This document shows, in pieces, positions 11,501 to 22,000 of a stretch of DNA of 64,000 bases. A program made the position numbers and the translations under genes. The stretch comes from Muscardinus avellanarius (taxonomy: Eukaryota > Chordata > Mammalia > Rodentia > Gliridae), in assembly GCA_963383645.1 (NCBI GenBank), contig OY726565.1, positions 31,306,534 through 31,370,533 on the forward strand. Reading direction: 5' to 3'. The notes below the pieces were generated by a model. That model saw only the letters and a program-made list of their open reading frames with translations. It searched no databases and was not told the origin of the DNA. Every line of letters begins with the position of its first letter. The first letter of the stretch is position 1.

Positions 11501-14500
11501 TTTGAATCAGGGTCTTGCTCTAGGTAAATAAAGCCTCAATATTTGCTGAAGCTGTCTTCAAACCTGTGATCTTCTTGTCTCAGCTTTGGATATAATCCAA
11601 GTACAGAGTTGCCAGTATGCCCAGCAGCAGTTTGTATTTTAATAGGGAAAATAGAGAATTTTTAAAACAATTTGGGAAATCTTGCCATCTTAACAATATT
11701 AGATTTAATAATGTGATATTATAATAAAGATACTCTAGAATAAGAGCACAGGGTACATTTTCATTTATATCTTTAATTTATCTCCATAATTTTTATAATT
11801 TTCAATGTATAAACCTTATACTTCCTTGGGTAAAATTATTCCCAAGTAGTTTTTTCTTTTTTGGTTCTATTTTATTTTATATATATATTTATTTATTTTT
11901 GTGGAACTGAGGGTGGAACTCAGGGGCTTTTCTACCTCTGGGCTATACTCCCAGACCTACTTTTTTTTTACTTTATTTGGAAACAGAGTTTCACTAAGTT
12001 GCTGAGAGCCTCACTCAGTAGGTGAGGCTGGCTTTGAACCTGTGTGATCCTCCTGTTTTTGCCTCCCAAGCGCTAGGATTATAAGCATGCACCACCACGC
12101 CTGGCTTTTTTGCTTCTATTTTTAAGTAGAAATTTAAAAAACGTTTTATTCTTTGCTAGTGTTTAGGATTACAATTGGTTTTTATGCTCTGATGTGTATC
12201 CTTTCTTGCTAAACTCTGTGATTAATTCTATTAAATTTTTAGTGGTTTCTTTAGGATTTCTTATATATATGATCTATAGTCATCATTTATCAGGTTAAGG
12301 AGGAACCTTTCTGTTCATGTATTTTATTAGTTGATATTTATAAGTAGAATCATTCTTTCATCCTGGGGTCATTCTTTTATTCTGGGGACTTTACACTCAA
12401 TCATGTATATATTTTATATGTTACTGGATTCAATTTTTTAGCATTTATTAAAGACTTTTCACCTCTAATGATAAGGGATATTGGTCTTGGGTTTCCTGTA
12501 ACATCTTTGACTATTAACAAAGTAATATTGGCCTCGTTGAATTAGTTGGAAAACGTTCCTTATCCACTTCTTGAAGAGTTTGGGAAGAATTGGTATTAAT
12601 GCTTTGGTCAAATTCACCAGTGAAGCCATCTGACCTCATACTTTTCATTGTGCAGTTTGTTGATGTTAACTCCTTTACTTACTGTAGGTCTGTTTACATT
12701 CTTTGTTTTGAGTCATAAAAATTTCCTTTTTTCTATAAATTTGCTTATTTTGCCTAGGTTACTTACTTGGTTGACATGCAAATCTCATCATAGTTCATAG
12801 TAGTCTTTATTTATGTCTGCTGGTTGATTATGAAGTCCTCCTATAAAAGAACTGTGAGACTCCAAAGATGCTCTCTTCCTCTTGAGATGTCTATCATTCT
12901 CTCTTGAATGTGTATCTCTCACTTTTCCTAAATAAACCTGTCTTTATCTCTGAAAAAAAAATAGAAATTCCCTTAAGTGTCTAGAACTAATAAATTAATA
13001 AATTAACCAACTTTTGCCTAGGGATTCCCTGTATGTGATGAGGATATGCTGTCAGTGTTTAGGCAGGTATGTTTATAACATAAGCTGAGATACAGAGTGG
13101 TAGGAACATACATTCACAAAACTCATGGAGCATTTCCATCCTCCTCCCTCCCTCTCCCTGTCCATGACTTTGCCCTTGGCCTTGGTAGTTTAATATATAT
13201 ATAACATTATTTCAAATGCTACTTTCTTTCTTTCTCTTTTTTTTTTTTTTTTTTTTTTTGCGGGTCTGTGAATGGAACCCAGGGGCATTCAACCTCCAAG
13301 CTACATCCCTGCTCTATTTTTCATTCTTTTTAATTTGAAACAGGGTTTCACTAAGTTGCAGAGGGCCTCACTAAATAGCTGGGGCTGTCCACGAACCTTG
13401 ATCTTCTGGTCTCAGCCTTCTGAATGCTGGGATTGTAAACGTGTGCTATCACACCCAGCTGTGCCACTTTCTTTAGGTACATCTCTATCACCCTTCTTTC
13501 TCCCCTAAATTCCCTTAATTACTCTGCTGGAGTTTCTGCTTGTGTATCTGAGGTTACTTGTTTCCTAGTTTCTGTCTCACATCCACATATGAGAGAAAAC
13601 ATACAGTTATTCACTTTTTGAAACTGGTTAATCTCACTTAGCATAATATCCTCAAGTTCCATCCATTTTCTTGCATGTGACATCTCACTTTTATTTCTTT
13701 CTTGTGCAGAGCCTCAATATAAGCCAGAGGTAATAGTTAGGGCCTTCTAAAGTCTTCACTTGATGTTTTCATAATCCTCCATGAGTGTGTAGTTAGATTC
13801 AGAGGAATATATCTTAGAACTTTTCAAAACTTTCCACGAAATACCTTGTTTTAGTCTGCTCAGACTGCCATACAACAGCATACAAACAGATTGAGTGGCG
13901 TAGGTAAGAAAATTTATTATCTCATGGCTAGATGTCCCAGAGCATGTTATGGGTGGTTTCTGATGGGGGCTGTCTTCCAGGTTTGCATATACCACTTGTG
14001 TGGCTGTCTTCCAGGTTTGCATATACCACTTGTGTGTCTTCAGAAGGCTGTTCATTGATGAGCATGTGTGGAAAGACAACAAGCAAGGTCTATAGTCTCT
14101 TCTTTTTTTGCTTGAGGTACTGGGGATTGAAGCCAGGGGCATTCTGCCTCCGAGCTACACCCCCAGCCCTATTTTTTTATTCTTTATTTGGAAACAGGGT
14201 GTCACTAAGTTGCGGAAGGCCTCAAGTAGCTGAGGCTGGCTGTGAACCCTCAATACTCCTGTTTCAGCCTCCCAAGTAGTGGGTTACAAGTGTGTGCTGC
14301 CACACTTGGCTTCTAGTTTTTCTCATAAGGATACTAATTCTGTTGTATTACAGCCTCAGCATTATGGCCTTATTTGGCCATAATTACTTTCTCAGAGGCC
14401 TTATTTCTAAATGCAGCCACAAGGGGGATTAGGACTTCAACATAGGAATGTTGAGGGCTATATAAGCATTCAGTCTTTAAAAGCAGTCAGCCTCTAACAA

Positions 14501-16392
14501 CTTCTTATTCACCAGTGTATTCTTTTAAGTTTGGGGTTCTTTTTTTCTATTTGCTATTTATTCCACCTGCTAATTATCTCAAGCAGCCTCAGTGTTAAAT
14601 AAATTGCTATTTTTTTTCTTCAATAAATGCCTTAAAGTAAAGGTTGTTCTTGCCAGGCAAGCTTTGAGTCAGGTCAAAGATGAATTCTTCTAGTGGAATT
14701 TCTAAGGAAGAGCCTCAAGGTCACAACTGCTTTGTCTTCCCCAGGGACTACTTGGTGCTCATTTTCAGTATGAGTGAGTAGTTGTTGGTTTTCTGTCAGG
14801 GCCCACTCGGCTGGACCGAGATGGCACCCCGGCTTGTTGCCAGCGTGGATTCAAGATGGCGCCTAGGCTTGCAGCCAAGTCATGAGACTCACAAGATGGA
14901 CGTCTCCTTGAGCATGCGCAGTGTGCCATGCTACGTGCCTGCAGAATGATCAGTGATGCAGCACCTTGTGCTACCACCAGCCTGCCTATGAGAGAGTCAA
15001 AAATGTGCATGCCCTAGCCGTGGGAAGCTTGGGGTTGGTAGGGAATAGAGGGAGGGATTATGATGCTGATATATATTGTGCTTGCTGTACGTATTAAGAG
15101 GAAGAAGAAGACATATTGTCAGACATATTAGAGACATATTAGAGAGACATATTGAGACATATTAAGGATCCATTAAAGAAGAATTCATATTTCAGCTTAA
15201 GAGGTGTCTCTGTCGTTCTCTAAGCCCCTGCGGGTCGGAGTCTTAGGGGACGATAGTTTTCAGTGTACGTTGAATATCCCTTATTCAAAATGTGTGGGAC
15301 ACTGGTTGTGGTGGTGCACACTTGTAACCCCAGCATTTGGAAGGCAGAGACAGGAGGATCACAGCTCGCGGATAGCCTCAGCTACTTAGTGAGGCTCTTT
15401 ACAACTCAGACACTGTTTCAAAATAAAGAAGAAAACATAGGGCTGGGGGTGTAGCTCAGAAGTAGAATGCCCCTGAGTTCCATCCCCGGTAACACCCCCC
15501 ACCCATCCCGAAAAAAAAGAGCAAAATCCATGGGACTATACATGTTTTGGGTTTGTACTTTTATACATTTTGGAATATTTTATATATACATAATGAGATA
15601 CTTTAGTGACAGGACTCAAGTCTAAATATGAAATCCACTTACATTTTATACACTGAAGGTAGTTTTATACAGTGTTTTTGGTGTGTTTGCGTTTTGACTG
15701 TGACATGAGGTCAAATGTGGAAATTTCTACTTGTGGTGCCATGTTGGCACTCAAAATACTTTTGGTTTCAGATTTTAAATTTTTAGATGTTCAACTATAT
15801 CACCATGGAGGAGGGAGAAGAGGATCTCAATAAGAAAAGCTTCAGTGCCCAAGTCTCACGGTTCTTACCAAGATTCAGTCACTTTTCTTGACTAAACATA
15901 CTCTAGATTATTGCAAGCCTTTGATTTCTAGAATTCTGAAAATGCTGATTTAGATTTTTTTTGGTAGTATTCTTATTGCCTTTATGAAGTAAAGGCTTTT
16001 CAGAAGTTCTTAGTTTGCCATTCCCAAAAACTTTCTGCTTCCATTTTTTTCTTGACTCTTTTTTTTCTTTCTCTTCTTCGTCTTTTGTTAGACTTGTTTC
16101 ATTCCTGTTTGTGTTGTTGTTTTGTCAGTGACTTAGGTACAGTGTTCAAGGTCATTGGTAGCACTTAATATCACAAAGGTTATTTTAAATTAAGGAATAC
16201 TTAAAAAAAATTTTTTTAAGTGCTTTTATCAGGTGTGGTGATGCACAGCTGATATCCAGTGCTTGGGAGGCTGAGACGAGAGGACTCCAAGTTCAAGACT
16301 AGCTTCAGCAACTTAGCAACTGTTTGAAGATAAAAAATGAAATAGATTTGGGGTACAGCTTGGAGATAGAATGCATTTAGCTAAGAGCCTAT

Positions 16393-16441
<49 letters not shown>

Positions 16442-18975
16442 TGTGTGTATACTAAAGTATATATACATATATGTATATAAGTGTATATACTTATATATGT
16501 GTGTGTGTAAGTATAAATAAGAGGTTGAGATTTGACTTTCCTCTCTGTTAAAGAGATATTTTTTAACAGCATAGAAAATTATGAAGAAGTCAGTCATTCT
16601 ACTAACCTTATTGTTATATGATTTTTCCAGTTTCCAATCTAAATGGTAGAAATGTCTTGATATATTTACTATTTATCATTGTTGTCGGAATTCTAACATA
16701 TAGAAAATAATCATAATTTTTTCCTAATGTCTTAATTCAAATTATTTCTGGGTATAATAATTACAGAGTAACAGTAATGCTTGCTTTTTTTTCTGCTCAG
16801 AATCTCAGAATGTGGACTTTATTTGTCAAGTTCTTGTGGTGGCTGATCAGCTTCTCATAACTCGATTAAAGGAGATTTGTGAAGTAGCATTAACTGAAAA
16901 ATGTGAGTAATTTTAAATTAGAATAGTATTATGTTTTCAGATTGATGAAGGGTTACTATATTGACTTTATGATAATATTATGGTAAAATGTACCATTCTT
17001 TTTAGATCTTGAGAAATGTTAGAATATTTAAATTATTACATGCATGCCTTATTTGTAAGCACATCCTTATCTCAGATAAAAGTTGAAATATGTACATCTT
17101 AGAATTGAAATATGATGTAAATGATATGAATAAAGATAGAATCAGTTCATTTGGAAATTTCAAGGGTAAGAGTTTGAAAGATGAATTTTTTTAGCCGGGC
17201 ATGGTGGTGTACGCTTGTAATCCCCGCGCTTGGGAGGCGGAGATAGAGGATTGCGCAGGTTCAAAGCCAGCCGCGCTGGCTTAAGAGACCCTGTTTCAAA
17301 AATATAAAATAGGTCTGGGAGTGTAGCCCGAAGGTAGAAGGGCTTCCAGAAACCCCAGTACCACCAAACAGAAAAAAGAAAGATGAATTTTTTTTTACCC
17401 TTGTTTAAATATTTTTAGCTATCTATTTTCTACCATTTTCCAGAATTTTTATGTAATCCTTTCATTATATAGGTAAACAGAGCACATCTTTTTTCTCTCA
17501 AACTCTTTTCTGCTTGTTGTTCAGTTAATTTCATAGCTGTTCTTCTGAACACTCAGGTTTGGAATAAATTTTTTTTTTTTTTTTTTTTGTATTTATCCCT
17601 TGTGCCCAGATTCTTTCAGTTGTTTCAAAACTGATTCATCTTAACTGTGTTGGTCACATTTTCCCCATCCTTTGATTCTCACTGTCACTATGCTAGCTGA
17701 GGTCACTGTTATTCATTCCTTTTTTTGTTGTGTTATTGTAGTCATTAAATATTCTCTTTCCTGATTTCTTTCATCCTTCTATGGGAAGTATTTATGTTTT
17801 CACTCTATTGAAATATTTTAAATAATTTACACTAGAAAAAAGGTAATTTTTTTATTCTAAAAGACAGGTATTTTGTTTTTCTAATTTTATATTTGTTTTG
17901 CTTCATTTCAACTACATCAAGCTTAAAAGGAGTTCTTGTCAAATTTTTCTAATTTGTATTAGCCCTAGTTTTCTTAGTTCTGTTGTCTTAGTTACTCATT
18001 TTTCTTGAACACTATAGACCACCTTTGTTATCAAAAATAGAACTACAGCCTCAATCTCCTTTTAATAAGCAAGAGAGGAAAATATATTAAAATAAGAAAC
18101 ATAGCATGCAATAGCTGTAAGATATATATACAGGTGATATTTTCTCTTTCTCAGCTGACTTTTCTGACCTCCTTTGGGTGTTCCTTCTTGGCCCCTGCTG
18201 CATAGTAAACATTATTTACTAATTCCTTGATATTCCTAGAACCTAGTAAAAGAAGGGTTTCTCTGTTTCCTGGTTATTGGTCAGATTGTTGTTCCCAATC
18301 TAGACATTTTTATCTGATTCAATTTTATGATTTTTGTGAGATGTGAGATATTTTCCTCATTAGTTGAAACCTTAGGATAGTCAGGAGTAAGGCAGAGTCC
18401 ATTATTGATTGCAATTGAAACTTTTAACAAAATAGAGGGGAAAAAGAAAACAAATGAAAGAAGTGAGGTGTAGAAAGCAGCAGTGTTCCTCTGTTGGCTG
18501 GGACTTAAGGGTATGAAAAGAGGGGAGAGGGTCAAGAAACTAAAGTTAAATGCTATGTAGGTAGAATATTCAAAGAGGATCTCTAGCAAAACAGGATATT
18601 GCATATGAATAAAGTTAATTTCTAAGGAAATCCATAATCCATAATGATAATATTATGGATATATTATATGATACCAGATGATCCACTGGCTTACCTAATA
18701 CGGTCAGATTTACTTGCATTTTCCAAATATATACATAATTCATAAATTCCATTCCAATCAGATAAAAATTATTATATTTTATAATAAGAATTATCTTAAA
18801 ATGATGTTGTAAGAATATCATTTTTAGTTTTATAGAAGAAAAAATAACTACTGTATAAATAAAAAAGGAAGTTGTTCATTAATGGAATTTAAGTACTAAA
18901 AATATTTTAGGTTGAAGAGTAGTACCAATTAAGTGTTTGCTTTTAGGTGACAATAATGCTCCTCTGTTTTGCTTA

Positions 18976-19021
<46 letters not shown>

Positions 19022-22000
19022 CTCATAATCAAGTTTTTAAATTATTTTGACATTTTTTGTGGTAGAAAATAAATTCTGTATTTCCCCCAGTATATTTTTG
19101 GTAAGAAAATACTTAGGATTTTCTTTGTTCTAAATGTTCAAATCTTGAACTTTAAAATAACTATGTTCCATTTGTTGTAATAACACGCCTCGTATCTAAT
19201 TTTGCTAATCTTTTCATTCTTTGTAGTTACGCTTAAGAATGCTGCTATGTTACTGGAATTTGCAGCAATGTATAATGCTGAACAATTGAAACTATCTTGT
19301 TTACAGTTTATGGGACTGAATATGGCAGCTTTACTTGAAGCAAGGTTAGTTGGCTACATATATTATATGACTTTTGAAAAAGTAGATATTTGTAAATAAT
19401 AGCAGTTATGGTAGTAATTTAAAAGTGGATACTGTTTACTTGGATAGAAAAAAATTTGATAAGTACTAATAATTTAAGAGTCACAAACATTTTAGAATTA
19501 GAGGGACCGTAGAAACTTTTTAGCAGTGACTTTTCTTAATGAAAAAATTAATATATTTAAAAATATTAGTCAAAATGTTACTTTTACTCACTATAAAGTT
19601 ACCAAAGTTTGGGTAATCATAGATTTTTGAGATTAGAATTTAAAAGTGTTATATAGATTAATTCATTTCATTTTCATGAAAACCATGTGAAATAGAATTT
19701 AATATCCTTATATTACAAATGAGAAAACCCAGGCAAACTTTTATTTATTTTCTCTTTTTGGAAAAAAAATTTTTTTTTTTAAATTGGTGCACTGTATTTA
19801 TACATCATAGTAGGATACATACTTTTATAGACATACATGCACACTTCCCAGTCAGCCCCCACCCAATCCCCGCCCCATTCTCTCCCTATCCCTCCCTCCC
19901 ATGCTTGGCTTAGTAGTTGACATATAGTATTATGGCAATTTATCTAAAATTAAAAATGATAATCTCACATAACAGTTTCATTTGTCTGATATCAAGCTTT
20001 TGATGACTTAAAGATAACGTTTCAATATTTCTTTTTGCTTTCTTTCTTACCAGAGAATATTTTTTTCTATTTTTTAGGTGAAACTATCATATATTTATAT
20101 ATTTATTTTTCAGAAAAAAATCTATCCTAATATGGAATATGGAGTCTAGGTACCCAAAACGATCTTGAAAAAGAACAAAGCTAGAAGATATATATTTTCT
20201 GATTTTAAACCATATAAAGCTACAATAATTGAAACAGTGTACTACTATTCTAAAGGCAGATATATAAACCATTGGAGTTAAATAAAAGCCTAGACCTAAA
20301 TTCTTCCCTATATTGTCAAGTTATTTTTGACAAGGTTTCCATGAACATTTGGTGGTGGAAATATTACTTTTAACTAAATATTGTTAAAAAATAATAATTA
20401 CATGGAAAAGAATAAAATTGGACCCTTACCTAATCCCATATACAAATATTAACTCAAAATAGATAATAGACCTAAATATAAATCTTAAGACTCTATTTGT
20501 GTGTTTAACATCACAACATTGAAATTGGCAGTGATTTTTTGGTTATGATTTCAATGGCACAGGCAACAGAGGAGTATACAAACTCCCCCAAAAATAAAAA
20601 AAAAAATTATATGTCCAAAGATAATGTAAACAGAGTTAACAGTTACTGATAGAATGGGATAAAATATTTCCAATTGCTATATCTGAAGGTATATTAATAT
20701 TCCAACTAGAAATCCTAACAATTAACAACAATAAAGGCAAACAATACCCTTTAGAGATAGGTAAAAGACTAACATAAATAATGAATCTCCACAGATAACC
20801 AATCTTAGTTGTCTGTTGGATGGAAAATCTTGTTTCTCTAGTTCTGGAGTGTGTTACCTATTTCTTCTTTGTAGTTAATCTCTTTGAGTATTTTCTCTAG
20901 TGCTGGTTTTGAAGACATAAATTCCTTCAGTTTCTGTTTGTCATGGAAGCTTCTTATTTCTCCATCTAATTTGATAGAAAGTTTTGCTGGGTAGGAAATT
21001 TTTGGCTGGAAGTTGTTTTCTTTCAGAACTGGGAATATGTTACTCCAAGCCCTTCTGGCTCTCATAACTTGGTTTGGGAAGTCTGGAGTGATTCTAATTG
21101 GTTTGCCTCTGAATGTCACTTGGCCCTTTGCTTTTGTTGCCTTTAAGATTCTCTGCTTGGCTTCCACATTGGTCATTTTGACAATTATGTGGCGTGGGGA
21201 TCCTCTTCTCCGATCCTGTCTAAAGGGAGTTCTATAAGTTTCCTGGACCTGTGTATCGACCTCTTGCTCTATGTCTGGAAAATTTTCTGCTATTACTTCC
21301 TTGAAGAGATTGTTGATCCCTTTGGTTTCACTTTCTTTTCCCTCCTCTATTCCAATTATTCTTAGGTTAGCTCTCTTCAAATGGGCCCATATTTCTTCAA
21401 TATCAGATTCCTGCTGTCGGATATTTTTTTCTAGATTAGAAACTATGCGTTCATTTTTGGATTGCTCATCTTCTAAGAGCGAGATTCTGTTCTCCATGTG
21501 GTCTAATCGGTTGTTTGTGCTTTGAATTGAGGCCTTTACTTCATTAATTGCATCCTTTATCTCTTTTTGGCTCTCTCTGAGTTCTTTTCGAAGCACCTCT
21601 ATTATTTCTACAGTTATTTTCCTGATTTGATCTTCTAGAAATCTCTGATTTTCTGTTTTATCGGGTTCTGATGTTGTGGGGTTGTGGGCATTCATTGCTC
21701 CAGTATTATTCCTCTTTCCCATGATTTCTGATGTTTGTGCCTTCTCTGGGTTCTTCCCTTGGGTCACTATGACTTCACTTAAGGTGTTCTGGATCTCGAG
21801 TCAGTAGTATCTCAGACCCCACTACTCCTTTACTGGGTTTTATCACAGAGTCTCCGACCCAGAGAGTCGATAGAGGCTGCTTTAGACTGTGGGGGGGTGC
21901 CAGGTTGCATGTTCTCCTATTTTGTGATATCTCTGCCACTGCCCCTCCCCCACTGGGTCAAGACCCAGGGAGTACAGTACTGGGATTTCTCCTCTGTGGC

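Larger units (their letters stand above)
9140..12830 (-). mobile_element. ancient L1, 3' UTR and C-terminal half of ORF2
   Basis: Read on the reverse strand this is the familiar mammalian L1 order: 3' UTR pieces at 9140-9450, the ORF2 C-terminal region at about 9550-9950, then progressively more 5' ORF2 sequence through 10470-10640, 10985-11410, 11640-11870 and 12110-12830. It is heavily decayed with no usable frame. It is interrupted by SINEs (9953-10145, 10357-10461, 11417-11628, 11874-12105) and by another L1 3' end (10637-10990). Confidence 0.8.
8221..16800 (+). other. IBTK intron (8.6 kb), repeat-filled
   Basis: In order: unique 8221-8835, old SINE, ancient L1 with nested SINEs and L1 (9140-12830), LTR-like end, L1 3' UTR, ancient repeat, solo LTR, Tigger-like remnant, old SINE, (GT)n. 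Nothing recognised in 14481-14787 or 15806-16227. Confidence 0.8.
16903..19226 (+). other. IBTK intron (2.3 kb)
   Basis: Young SINE 17193-17377 and (TG)n at 18978. About 17395-18977 is AT-rich with T-runs; I recognise no gene, and any old repeat there is too decayed to name. Confidence 0.7.

Noticed and set aside
13756..14142. 128-codon reverse frame with an internal repeat
   Set aside because: Comes from an ancient repeat with a 34-bp tandem duplication; no protein resemblance.
14765..15010. 81-codon reverse frame in the GC-rich part of the LTR
   Set aside because: Antisense to the LTR, no recognisable domain, and explained by LTR base composition.
16313..16597. Reverse frames rich in T/H/Y repeats
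   Set aside because: They translate the (GT)n and TA-rich array.
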